Of a stretch of DNA of 9,436 nucleotides, positions 1 to 7,300 are shown in pieces. The translations under genes were made by a program, and so were the position numbers. The notes under the pieces are model-generated. The model saw only the letters and a list, made by a program, of their open reading frames with translations, ran no database searches and was not told the origin of the DNA. The stretch's first letter is position 1. The number at the start of each line of letters is the position of its first letter. The stretch spans positions 1 to 9,436 of the forward strand of contig CAOKNI010000039.1 in the NCBI GenBank assembly GCA_948470005.1, written 5' to 3'. This DNA is from an uncultured Mycoplasmatota bacterium. GTDB lineage: Bacteria; Bacillota_I; Bacilli_A; RF39; UBA660.

Positions 1-63
1 ATTTAAATTAATTTATCTTTTTATTTAGTGAGTACTTGACAGGTACTAGCATCTATTTTCTGT

Positions 64-92
64 TTCTTTTTTGTTTTCTTTTAACATATAAT
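64..92 (+). promoter_or_regulatory. Putative promoter of the DUF368 gene
   Basis: A perfect TATAAT lies at 87-92. The region one promoter spacer upstream is only T-rich (around 63-69), so the -35 is weak. Transcription from this box would start near 99, leaving a leader of under 10 bases. A GGGTGG Shine-Dalgarno-like run at 97-102 sits just before the ATG at 107. The -10 is seen directly; promoter activity is inferred. Confidence 0.45.
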
Positions 93-106
93 TTAAGGGT
101 GGTTGT

Positions 107-883
107 ATGGACTTGATGCTTATTTTGAAGGGATTTATTGTGGGTATTGGGAAGATTATTCCGGGGGTAAGTGGTTCAATGCTTGCTATAACTTTAGGCT
201 TATATGAGAAAGTAATAGATGCTGTTACCAACTTTTTTGGGAATGTTAGAAGTAATATAAAATTACTAGCTAATTTTGGTTTAGGAGTATTTTTAGCTAT
301 CATTTTTTTTAGTAAATTAATTTTATTTTTATTAAATAATTACTATAGTGAAACTATGTATTTATTTTTAGGTTTAATAGTCGGAACTCTTATACCTTTT
401 ACTAAGAAATTAAAAACAAATAAAAAGAATATCTTAATATTTGTGGTGTTTTTAAGTTTAATGTTCGTGCTGTTTAGGTGTGATGTAAGTAGTAGTTTTG
501 TTTTTAAGCCAAGTTTATTTAATTATTTATATGTATCTTTTTTAGGAATGATTGATGCTTTTACCTCTATTGTGCCTGGTATTAGTGGAACTGCTATATA
601 TATGATGCTTGGAGTGTATGAATTTGTTTTAGAAATACTTTCTAATCCATTTAGTATAAACTTTATTATTTATGGCTTTGGTTTAATTCTTGGGATTATC
701 ATAATTTGTTATGTTATGAACTATTTATTTAAAACAAAGAAAAGTGAAACGATGAGTGCCATCTTTGCCTTTATGGTTGCGTCTATTATTCTTTTAGTAG
801 GAACTATTATTAATGAGTTTAATATATTTTTAGGAATTGTGTTTGGCACTGGTATTTTAATAGGTTATCTATTTGATAAATAA
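107..883 (+). CDS. DUF368 family membrane protein, PopT-type undecaprenyl-phosphate translocase
   Basis: A polytopic membrane protein of 258 residues with about eight hydrophobic segments (roughly residues 4-25, 50-73, 80-97, 107-123, 137-160, 180-205, 216-238 and 240-256). Two copies of the family signature are visible: PGVSG at residues 19-23, followed by a hydrophobic stretch ending GLYE, and PGISG at 157-161, ending GVYE. They lie 138 residues apart, showing an internal duplication. DUF368 proteins were identified as PopT, which returns undecaprenyl phosphate across the cytoplasmic membrane for reuse in peptidoglycan and other surface-polymer synthesis. The protein is at the short end for the family. 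The ATG at 107 is supported by the GGGTGG run just before it and the motif close to the N-terminus. It is followed by a new promoter, so it is probably transcribed alone. The family call is firm; the substrate is inferred from family work. Confidence 0.88.
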   Translation: MDLMLILKGFIVGIGKIIPGVSGSMLAITLGLYEKVIDAVTNFFGNVRSNIKLLANFGLGVFLAIIFFSKLILFLLNNYYSETMYLFLGLIVGTLIPFTKKLKTNKKNILIFVVFLSLMFVLFRCDVSSSFVFKPSLFNYLYVSFLGMIDAFTSIVPGISGTAIYMMLGVYEFVLEILSNPFSINFIIYGFGLILGIIIICYVMNYLFKTKKSETMSAIFAFMVASIILLVGTIINEFNIFLGIVFGTGILIGYLFDK

Positions 884-884
884 T

Positions 885-913
885 TTGCATAAAAACAAGG
901 ATTGTACTATAAT
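885..913 (+). promoter_or_regulatory. Promoter of the frameshifted winged-helix gene
   Basis: TTGCAT at 885-890 and a perfect TATAAT at 908-913 are separated by 17 bases. A strong Shine-Dalgarno site, GAGGTGA (921-927), follows seven bases before the ATG at 934. The -35 box overlaps the end of the DUF368 gene region by only a base or two. The signals upstream of the broken gene are therefore intact. Confidence 0.6.
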
Positions 914-933
914 AATGCCCGAGGTGAAGAATT

Positions 934-1597
934 ATGAGTATACCGAATTATGGTAAACAATCTATACCTAGCAATCAATTGGAGATTTTAAAACTTTTAT
1001 ATAAGGAAGGTAGTTTAGCTCAATATTATATTAGTGAATCTCTAAATCAAACAATATTATCCACCTTTACTCGAAAAAAGTATTCAAGGTAAATATCAAT
1101 GTTATAGACTTACTGAGGAAGGGATAAAATGCGTTGAATCAGTTCATAAATTAGCTAAGTCTTCAAGGCAAGGTGATATTGAAAATACTATTTTATTAAA
1201 TAGTGAGATACTTTATGTAAGTGATGACTTAAAAAGAGTATTAATTACTAATATTCTAAATGGGATAGACGAAAGTACTTCTGATATTTTAGTTATAGGC
1301 CTTAAAAGCTTATCAATTGAGATAATTATGTATACTTTTACCATGAGCGAGTTTTTAGTATTATCCATGTTGCTGGGGCTTATAAGTGAGGAAAAAACAC
1401 CCGAAGAAGCTGTAAAACTAGCTATGCCTCAAGTTACATCAGAAGAAGCTATTGAAATAGGTAGAAGAGTATATAGAAAACTTGCTAATTTAATTGAAAT
1501 GAAACTTATTAAAGGAAGAGAAGAAAATGTATTTGACTCAATAATATTAATAATAAAAGTAAAGAAAAAGTGGTCGACAAATTTCGACATGTATTAA
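934..1597 (+). pseudogene. Frameshifted gene for an unrecognised winged-helix-like protein
   Basis: The ATG at 934 opens a 52-codon frame ending at TAA 1090-1092. The +1 frame is open from 1046 to the TAA at 1595-1597, and both halves read as one protein. Removing one T from the TTT at 1066-1068 joins them as ...LNQTILSTLLEKSIQGKYQ..., giving about 220 residues; losing one A from the run at 1074-1079 would also work. The N-terminal 80 residues look like a winged helix: a helix around LEILKLLYKEGSL, then a KYQCYRLTEEG segment resembling the wing of MarR/PadR-type proteins. The rest is mostly helical and charged, with no family I recognise. The ATG at 1328 in the second frame has no good ribosome site and lies inside the continuous open frame, so it is not a separate start. 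This may be a real pseudogene, a sequencing error in a homopolymer, or, less likely, a programmed shift. A DNA-binding role is inference. Confidence 0.7.
1573..1589. promoter_or_regulatory. Two tandem TCGACA boxes resembling Spo0A sites
   Basis: GTCGACA (1573-1579), three bases, then TTCGACA (1583-1589). The second is an exact reverse complement of the Spo0A box consensus TGTCGAA, and the first differs at one position. The 10-bp phase resembles the tandem half-site arrangement known for Spo0A. The boxes lie inside the last codons of the frameshifted gene, about 33 bases upstream of the secE -35. No Spo0A gene is seen here, so this may be chance. Confidence 0.25.
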
Positions 1598-1605
1598 ATT
1601 TATAA

Positions 1606-1636
1606 ACTATGATATTTGGGCTTGATTTTTCATAGT
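1606..1636. repeat. Inverted repeat enclosing the secE -35 box
   Basis: ACTATGA (1606-1612) and TCATAGT (1630-1636) are perfect reverse complements with 17 bases between them. The TTGATT -35 box of the secE promoter lies in the loop. It could be an operator, or a weak end-of-transcript hairpin for the preceding gene, although no T run follows it. The symmetry is seen directly; the role is not known. Confidence 0.4.
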
Positions 1637-1650
1637 ATTTATGGTATAAA
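1622..1650 (+). promoter_or_regulatory. Promoter of the secE-nusG operon
   Basis: TTGATT (1622-1627), a 17-base spacer, and an extended -10 (TG at 1642-1643, one base, TATAAA at 1645-1650). Transcription should begin near 1657, giving a leader of about 47 bases, the longest in the window. This also decides the secE start: an in-frame ATG at 1653 would lie before the transcript begins. Confidence 0.7.
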
Positions 1651-1660
1651 ATATGTATGA

Positions 1661-1676
1661 GACACGAAAGTGTTTT
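1661..1676 (+). other. Small hairpin at the 5' end of the secE-nusG leader
   Basis: ACAC, a GAAA tetraloop and GTGT (1662-1673), extended by one G-T pair, are followed by a run of six T. The hairpin would form within the first 20 bases of the predicted transcript. A GNRA-capped 5' hairpin may protect the messenger; with only four or five pairs it is too weak to call a terminator. Confidence 0.3.
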
Positions 1677-1703
1677 TTAATTTACAAAAAAAGAGGTGGC
1701 GTT

Positions 1704-1982
1704 ATGGCTAAAAAACAAGAATTAGAAACAAAGCTTGTAAAAATCAAAAAAGATGGAAAAGCAAGTGAAAAAAAGGTAAAAAAGGATAAAAAGAAAGAAG
1801 GTAAACAGCCAAAAGAAAGTTTCTTTTATGGAATTAAAAGTGAACTTAGTAAGGTTAAGTGGCCTAGTAGGCAAGAAGTATTTAAATATACTGTAGCAAC
1901 GATTGTATTTGTGATTGTTTTAGTGGCATTTTTTATCCTTATGAGTTTAATTATGGCAATGATTAAGGAGGCATTTAACTAA
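1704..1982 (+). CDS. secE: Preprotein translocase subunit SecE
   Basis: The small essential subunit that clamps SecY in the SecYEG protein-export channel. It has 92 residues from the ATG at 1704. The amphipathic helix carries the family signature ELSKVKWPSRQEV (residues 47-59), followed by one membrane span at about 64-87. The N-terminal 37 residues are unusually basic, with 16 lysines, and probably lie in the cytoplasm. An upstream in-frame ATG at 1653 would add 17 residues but falls right behind the -10 box and has no ribosome site, whereas AGAGGTGG at 1692-1699 is correctly placed for 1704. The stop codon TAA shares its last A with the nusG ATG, so the two genes are translationally coupled. 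rpmG, often upstream of secE, is absent. Confidence 0.95.
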   Translation: MAKKQELETKLVKIKKDGKASEKKVKKDKKKEGKQPKESFFYGIKSELSKVKWPSRQEVFKYTVATIVFVIVLVAFFILMSLIMAMIKEAFN

Positions 1983-2515
1983 TGGAAAAAGAGTGGTATG
2001 TAGTAAACACTTATAGTGGTCATGAATCGAAAGTTAAAGAAAAACTTGAAGCTAAAGTAGAGTCAATGGGACTTCAAGATTATATTTACCGAATTATTAT
2101 TCCAGAGACTACTGAAGTAGAAGTTAAAGATGGCGTAAAAAAAGAAAAAAAGAAAAAAATGTTTCCGGGTTATGTCATTGTTGAAATGATTATGAGCGAT
2201 GAAGCTTGGTATATTGTGCGTAATACTCCAGGAGTTACCGGATTTATCGGATCAAGTGGAAAGGGTGCTAAACCAACACCTTTACTTCCTCAAGAAATTG
2301 ATAAAATACTTGCTAATATGGGCATGAGTAGAGTAAATATTGAATCTGAATTAGCTGTTGGAGACAAAGTAAGTATTGTTGATGGACCATTTAAGGGTAT
2401 GATTGGTAAAGTTGATAATATTGATTTAGATAATAACCGTTTGAATGTTTTAATTGATTTATTTGGTCAAGAAACACCAGTAGAAGTAGAAGTATATCAA
2501 GTAAATAAGGCTTAA
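1982..2515 (+). CDS. nusG: Transcription termination/antitermination factor NusG
   Basis: A transcription elongation factor of 177 residues, the usual length for Bacillota. The N-terminal NGN domain (about 1-110) shows EWYVVNTYSGHE at the start and KMFPGYVIVEM near residue 60, the surface that binds the RNA polymerase clamp, then RNTPGVTGFIG. The C-terminal KOW domain (about 125-175) shows VGDKVSIVDGPFKGMIGKV and ends EVEVYQVNKA. A lysine-rich stretch (KDGVKKEKKKK) links two NGN strands. AAGGAGG at 1965-1971 precedes the ATG, which overlaps the secE stop by one base. The usual next genes rplK and rplA are not here; a small membrane protein gene follows after one base. In the cell NusG modulates pausing and can couple polymerase to ribosomes or Rho. 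Confidence 0.97.
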   Translation: MEKEWYVVNTYSGHESKVKEKLEAKVESMGLQDYIYRIIIPETTEVEVKDGVKKEKKKKMFPGYVIVEMIMSDEAWYIVRNTPGVTGFIGSSGKGAKPTPLLPQEIDKILANMGMSRVNIESELAVGDKVSIVDGPFKGMIGKVDNIDLDNNRLNVLIDLFGQETPVEVEVYQVNKA

Positions 2516-2516
2516 T

Positions 2517-2789
2517 ATGGATTTATTAATTGAATTCTTAGGAGAAATATTCTTAGAAGGTCTAGTTGAAGTTATTAAAAGTAAAAAGATTTCACTATGG
2601 ATTAGAATACCATTATTTTTAGTAATTAGTTTATTATATTTAGGTATAGTCTCTTTAATGGTTTACGCTTGTATAAAAAACTTTAAAAGTGATTTAATTA
2701 TGGCTATTATACTATTAATTTTAAGTTTTGTTTTATTAAATATGTATTTCCTGTTTATTTATAAATTATATAAAGGTACTTTAAAATAA
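2517..2789 (+). CDS. Small two-span membrane protein of unknown function, in the secE-nusG operon
   Basis: I do not recognise a family. The 90-residue product starts with an acidic, hydrophobic helix (residues 1-20), a basic patch KSKK (22-25) and two predicted membrane spans (about 28-52 and 58-84), ending in the basic tail YKLYKGTLK. The ATG begins one base after the nusG stop, with AAGG at 2507-2510 as a modest ribosome site, so translation is probably coupled to nusG. A terminator overlaps its stop codon, showing that it is the last gene of the secE-nusG transcript. Co-transcription with secE hints at a membrane or export role, but that is only context. Codon use matches its neighbours. 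Confidence 0.75.
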   Translation: MDLLIEFLGEIFLEGLVEVIKSKKISLWIRIPLFLVISLLYLGIVSLMVYACIKNFKSDLIMAIILLILSFVLLNMYFLFIYKLYKGTLK

Positions 2790-2810
2790 GTATCTTTTTT
2801 TCTTTTTTTA
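2772..2810 (+). terminator. Rho-independent terminator of the secE-nusG operon
   Basis: GGTACTT (2775-2781) pairs with AAGTATC (2788-2794), with one G-T pair and a six-base loop. Flanking A and T bases can extend the stem to about ten pairs. A long T tract follows, seven T, C, then seven T. The right arm includes the end of the preceding stop codon, so the terminator overlaps the coding region. Confidence 0.8.
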
Positions 2811-2812
2811 GA

Positions 2813-2818
2813 TATAAT
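2813..2818 (+). promoter_or_regulatory. Probable -10 box of the DUF362 gene
   Basis: A perfect TATAAT begins three bases after the terminator T tract. The stretch at -35 (around 2790) overlaps the terminator stem and does not match the consensus well, so the promoter is judged on the -10 alone. The predicted leader is about 15 bases and contains AAAGAGGGA, the ribosome site for 2841. Confidence 0.45.
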
Positions 2819-2840
2819 ATTACTTAGAAAAGAGGGAATT

Positions 2841-3704
2841 ATGAAAAGCCAAGTTTATTTTACGAAAGAAATATCGCCAACTAGTTTAGTGAAGATTTTT
2901 GAATCTTTAAATGTGATATTGCCTGGTAATGTGGCAGTAAAAGTGCATTCAGGAGAGGCTGGCAATCAAAATTTTTTACATCCAGAATTTATGAAGAATA
3001 TAATAGAACATGTAAATGGGACGGTAGTAGAGTGTAATACAGCATATGAGGGAGAAAGAAATACAACAGATAAGCATGTAAAGTTATTAGAAAAACATGG
3101 TTGGAGTAAATATTATAATACGGATATTTTAGATAGTGATAAAGATATGGTGTTGGAAAATAGAGAAGGAAAAGTTATTCAGAAAAATTATGTGGGAGCA
3201 AAAATGGCTAATTATGATAGTATGTTAGTATTATCCCATTTTAAAGGGCATCCTATGGGCGGCTATGGTGGAGCTTTAAAGCAACTTTCTATTGGACTTG
3301 CGTCCAGTTATGGTAAAGCATATATTCACGGGGCAGGTAATCCTGATGAAATATGGAGTGCTAATCATGATTTATTTTTAAAATCTATGGCCGATGCAGC
3401 GAAAACTATTGCTGATTATTATAAAAACAAAATAGTTTATATAAACGTCATGGCTAATATGTCTGTAGATTGTGATTGTTGTAGTAAAGCGGAAGATCCT
3501 TGTATGGAAGATATTGGTGTGTTAGCATCCCTTGACCCAGTTGCCATAGATGAAGCTTGTATTGATTTAGTAAGAAATTCAAGTGATAGAGGCAAAGAAC
3601 ATTTTATGGAAAGAGTAAATTCAAGAAATGGTTTACTAACAATTAAAGCGGCGGAAGAGCTTGGTGTGGGAAGCCGAGATTATGAACTTATAAGTATTGA
3701 TTAA
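2841..3704 (+). CDS. DUF362 domain protein without a ferredoxin domain
   Basis: A soluble 287-residue protein of the DUF362 family. Visible family features are VAVKVHSGE near residue 33, the central FKGHPMGGYGGALKQLSIG block starting at residue 134, and NMSVDCDCC leading into a cysteine cluster (Cys211, Cys213, Cys214, Cys221). Then come DIGVLASLDPVAIDEACIDLV and the closing GVGSRDYEL. DUF362 proteins are found widely in anaerobes, often fused to a two-cluster ferredoxin domain; that domain is missing here. The four cysteines could hold a metal or an iron-sulfur cluster, but the biochemical role of the family is unsettled and I assign none. AAAGAGGGA at 2828-2836 supports the ATG. The gene sits between two terminators with its own -10 box, so it is most likely expressed alone. 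Confidence 0.88.
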   Translation: MKSQVYFTKEISPTSLVKIFESLNVILPGNVAVKVHSGEAGNQNFLHPEFMKNIIEHVNGTVVECNTAYEGERNTTDKHVKLLEKHGWSKYYNTDILDSDKDMVLENREGKVIQKNYVGAKMANYDSMLVLSHFKGHPMGGYGGALKQLSIGLASSYGKAYIHGAGNPDEIWSANHDLFLKSMADAAKTIADYYKNKIVYINVMANMSVDCDCCSKAEDPCMEDIGVLASLDPVAIDEACIDLVRNSSDRGKEHFMERVNSRNGLLTIKAAEELGVGSRDYELISID

Positions 3705-3712
3705 TTTTTTAT

Positions 3713-3744
3713 AAAATCTTTCAGTTTTTTTGGGAGATTTTTTT
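3713..3744 (+). terminator. Rho-independent terminator after the DUF362 gene
   Basis: AAAATCTTTC (3713-3722) pairs with GGGAGATTTT (3732-3741), including two G-T pairs, around a nine-base T-rich loop, followed by more T. It lies nine bases after the stop codon. The stem is AT-rich but ten pairs long and well placed. Confidence 0.65.
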
Positions 3745-3765
3745 AGCTTAAAGTTATTTTAAACA

Positions 3766-3776
3766 TATGATATAGT
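3766..3776 (+). promoter_or_regulatory. Putative extended -10 before the serine acetyltransferase gene
   Basis: TG at 3768-3769, one base and TATAGT (3771-3776) form an extended -10; TATGAT at 3766-3771 is an overlapping alternative. The -35 region (about 3748) is poor. Either choice would start transcription only about 5-10 bases before the ATG at 3787, cutting into the GTGG ribosome site, so the messenger may be nearly leaderless. Confidence 0.4.
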
Positions 3777-3786
3777 GGTGGATAAG

Positions 3787-4281
3787 ATGATAAAATTTTT
3801 TAAGGATTTAACTTTACTTATAAAAGAAAAAGACCCTGCTATACATAGTAACTTAGAAGTTATTTTATATCCTTTTTTTAAAGTTTATATTTTTTATAAG
3901 ATAGCTAATTTTTGTTTTCGACATAAACTATATTTTTTAGCACGTTTTTTTAGTGAATGGGGTAAAAGAAGAACAGGTATTGAAATACATCCAGGGGCAG
4001 CAATAGGTAAAAACTTTTTTATTGATCATGGTACAGGAGTAGTGATTGGAGAGACAGCTATAATTGGTGATAATGTAATGCTTTATCATGGTGTAACTTT
4101 AGGCGGGACTGGTAAAGATAAAAATAAAAGACATCCGACTATTGAAGATAATGTAGTTATTGGTGCGGGAGCAATTGTTCTTGGGAATATTACAATTAGT
4201 GAATCTTCAAAAATAGGAGCAGGGGCTATAGTATTAAAAGATGTTCCTAAAAATAGTACTATTGTTGGTATTTATAAATAA
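3787..4281 (+). CDS. cysE: Serine O-acetyltransferase (CysE/EpsC type), short C-terminus
   Basis: It transfers the acetyl group of acetyl-CoA to L-serine, giving O-acetylserine for cysteine synthesis in the cytoplasm. The protein has 164 residues. A helical N-terminal part (1-60) contains the conserved [12 protein letters not shown], followed by left-handed beta-helix hexapeptide repeats with [30 protein letters not shown] and [15 protein letters not shown]. The expected active-site His is His81 in DHGTG, and Glu66 stands where E. coli CysE has Asp143. The protein stops at STIVGIYK, where relatives continue VG(V/I)PA(R/K) plus a tail, so the last beta-helix turn and the tail that binds CysK in E. 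coli are missing. I chose ATG 3787 over GTG 3775 because GTGGTGG then serves as ribosome site and MIKFFKDL matches family N-termini. No cysK is adjacent. Confidence 0.9.
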   Translation: MIKFFKDLTLLIKEKDPAIHSNLEVILYPFFKVYIFYKIANFCFRHKLYFLARFFSEWGKRRTGIEIHPGAAIGKNFFIDHGTGVVIGETAIIGDNVMLYHGVTLGGTGKDKNKRHPTIEDNVVIGAGAIVLGNITISESSKIGAGAIVLKDVPKNSTIVGIYK

Positions 4282-4317
4282 TTATCTTTTGTTAGACACC
4301 GTTTGACATTAAAAAAT

Positions 4318-4346
4318 GTGACTAAATAAATTATCCATGATATAAT
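4318..4346 (+). promoter_or_regulatory. Promoter of the pyruvate:ferredoxin oxidoreductase gene
   Basis: GTGACT (4318-4323), a 17-base spacer and an extended -10: TG at 4338-4339, one base, then TATAAT at 4341-4346. The leader is about ten bases and begins at or within the GGTGAT ribosome site (4353-4358), five bases before the GTG start. A perfect TTGACA at 4303-4308 could pair with TAAATT (4327-4332) as a weaker second promoter. Confidence 0.6.
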
Positions 4347-4363
4347 TTAAGTGGTGATTAAAC

Positions 4364-7300
4364 GTGATAAAAATTTGTGATGGAAATAAAGCATGTAGTG
4401 ATATAGCATATTATTTTAGTGAGATAAGTTCAATATATCCTATTACGCCATCTAGTCCTATGGCTTCTAATGTTGATTTATTAAGTGGTAAAAAATTAAA
4501 TTTATATGGTGATAAAGTAAAATTAGTGGAAATGCAAAGTGAAGCAGGTGCCGCAGGAGCTTTTCATGGTGCTTTAATTAGTGGCAGTTTAGCTTCAACT
4601 TTTACAGCATCACAAGGGCTACTTTTAATGATACCAAATATGTATAAGATAGCAGGAGAGATGCTTCCAGGGGTTATCCATGTAGCAGCGAGAACTATTG
4701 CAACTAATGCTTTATCGATATTTGGAGATCATAGTGATATTTATAGTACGAGAGGAACAGGTTTTGCAATACTTGCTTCAAGTAATGTAAATGATGCTCA
4801 GAATTTAGCCGCGGTAGCGCATCTTTCGGCAATAAAAGGGAGTATTCCGTTCTTACATTTTTTTGATGGTTTTAGAACAAGTCATGAAATAAATTCAATA
4901 GAAGAACTTGATGTTTCTAAATTAAAAGATATTATTCCTTGGAAGGAAATAGAAAAGTTTAAGATGAGGGCTATAAATTTAGAATGTGGAATTCAAAAAG
5001 GAATGGCGATGAATGAAGATATTTATTTCCAAACACAAGAAGCTCGCAATCCTTATTATGATAAACTACCAGATATTGTAAATAACTACATGAATGAAAT
5101 TAATAAGATAATGGGAACTAATTATAAACCTTTTACTTATTATGGTGATAAAGATGCTACAAATATAATCGTAGCTATGGGAAGTGTTACCGATACAATT
5201 AAATTAGTTATTGATGAAAACGTGAAAAAAGGAAAAAAGTTAGGTTTAATTACAGTTCATTTGTATAGACCTTTTAGTGCGAAATATTTATTAGATGTTC
5301 TACCAAAAACAGCTCGAAATATTGCAGTATTAGATAGAGCAAAAGAGGCAGGCGCAAATGGCGAAGCTTTATATTTGGATGTTGTAAATGCCCTAAAGGA
5401 TAAAGATATTAATATTGTAGGCGGTAGATTTGGTTTAGCAAGTAAAAATACAACACCTGCAGATATTAATAGTGTTTTTATGATGCTGCAAGGAAATTTA
5501 AAAAATAATTTTACAATAGGTATTGTGGATGATGTTACAAATACGAGTTTACCTAAAGAAAACTATAAAATAAAATTAGATGCAGAAGAGTTTCTAATTT
5601 ATGGTTTTGGTAGTGATGGCTGTGTTAGTGCATCTAAAGATATTTTGAAGATACTTGGTAAAAAAGATTATTTTGTAAATGGATATTTTTCATATGACTC
5701 TAAAAAAAGTGGGGGAGTAACAGTTAGTAATTTGAGAATTAGTAAAAGCCCAATTAATGCACCTTTTTATGTGGAAAATCCGAGTTTAATTGTCGTTACG
5801 AAAGATGAATATTTTAAAACTTTTGAAATGCTTAATAATATCTCAGAAAATGGAACGATTATTATTAATACTAGTAAAACACCAGAAGAAATAAATAGTT
5901 TTTTAAAAAATAGGGATAAGAAGATAATAAAAGATAGAAATGTTGATTTATATTTAATTGATGCAGGAAAAATTGCTAGCGAGGCTGGAATTAAAGGTAA
6001 AATTAGTAAAATAATAGAAATGCTTATTTTAGAGAAACTAAATGTAGATAACGCTTTTGATATTTTAGAGAAAAGTATTCGCGATGCTTTTAAAACTAAG
6101 GGTGAAAATATTGTAAATAGTAATATTGAAGCGATAAAAAAAGCAGGTAATTCTTTAATTAAGGTTGATTATTTAACAATAGATGAAAAACTAGAGCAGG
6201 AAAATCTGGATGTTATAAATAAAATAAATAGAAGGCAAGGAGATTCTTTAACTGTTTTTGAAGTAGCTTGTTTTAAAGATGGTTCTTTTCCAAGCGGGCT
6301 TAGTAAATTTGAAAAAAGACATACAAATATGGTCGCTCCTAAATGGATTAAGGAAAATTGTATCGAGTGTGGTAGATGTAGTTTTGTTTGCCCACATGCT
6401 GTTATAAGAAGTTTTGTGACAAAAGAAGAGGATGGAATTCCATATTTAATTAATAAAGATTATAACTATTTAATAAGTGTTAGTGAGCTAGATTGTACCG
6501 AATGTGGTTTATGTATTACTGAGTGCCCAGGGAAAAATGGCCAGAAAGCTTTGGAATTTGGTCCTGTTAATGAAAATTTAGATAACGTTAAATTATTTAC
6601 TGAGTATAAAAATCCCGAAGTATATAATAAGTTTACAGTGCCAGGGGCTGCTATGTGTAAACCTACATTTGAGTTTCATGGAGCTTGTGCTGGATGTGGA
6701 GAAACTCCTTATATAAATTTAATTACGAGACTTTATGGTGAAGAATTAGTAATTGCTAATGCCACAGGCTGTTCAAGTATTTATGGAGGTTCAGTACCAT
6801 CTACGCCATATTCTATTCCATGGGCTAATTCGCTTTTTGAAGATAATGCCGAGTTTGCTTTAGGTATGCATCTTTCATATGAGTCTAAGCGTAATTTAAT
6901 AAAAACAATTATGGAAAGAGAAATGGCAAATGTAAATGCTAGTGTTCAAGAATTATTTAAAATTTATATTGATAATATAAATGATTTTGAAAAAACGAGA
7001 GACGTAAAAAATAAATTAGTTAATTTGGATATTCCAGAAGATTTGAAGAGTTTAGTTAATTATATGCCTGCTAGAACAGTATTTGCTATTGGTGGAGATG
7101 GTTGGGCATATGATATAGGTTTTGGTGGATTAGACCATGTTTTATCAACTAATGAAAATGTTAAAGTGTTAGTTTTAGATTCAGAAGTTTATTCAAATAC
7201 AGGAGGACAATCTAGTAAGTCTAGTAATCTAGGGCAAGTTAGTGAATTTGCTGATTTTGGTAAGAAAACAGCTAAAAAAGATTTATTTAGAATAGCTATG

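Noticed and set aside
31..47. Small inverted repeat AGTAC/GTACT with TTGACA in its loop as a promoter or terminator
   Set aside because: TTGACA has no -10 at the right distance, the stem has five pairs, and no T run follows closely.
46..303. Minus-strand reading frame of 85 codons
   Set aside because: It lies opposite the DUF368 gene, has no ribosome site, and reads as low-complexity shadow sequence.
1046..1092. Programmed +1 frameshift in the winged-helix gene
   Set aside because: No known slippery pattern (such as the prfB CTTTGA type with an upstream Shine-Dalgarno) is seen at the overlap; an indel in a short T or A run is simpler.
1662..1680. GAAA-loop hairpin plus T run in the secE leader as an attenuator
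   Set aside because: A stem of four or five weak pairs is too short, and there is no alternative pairing to support attenuation.
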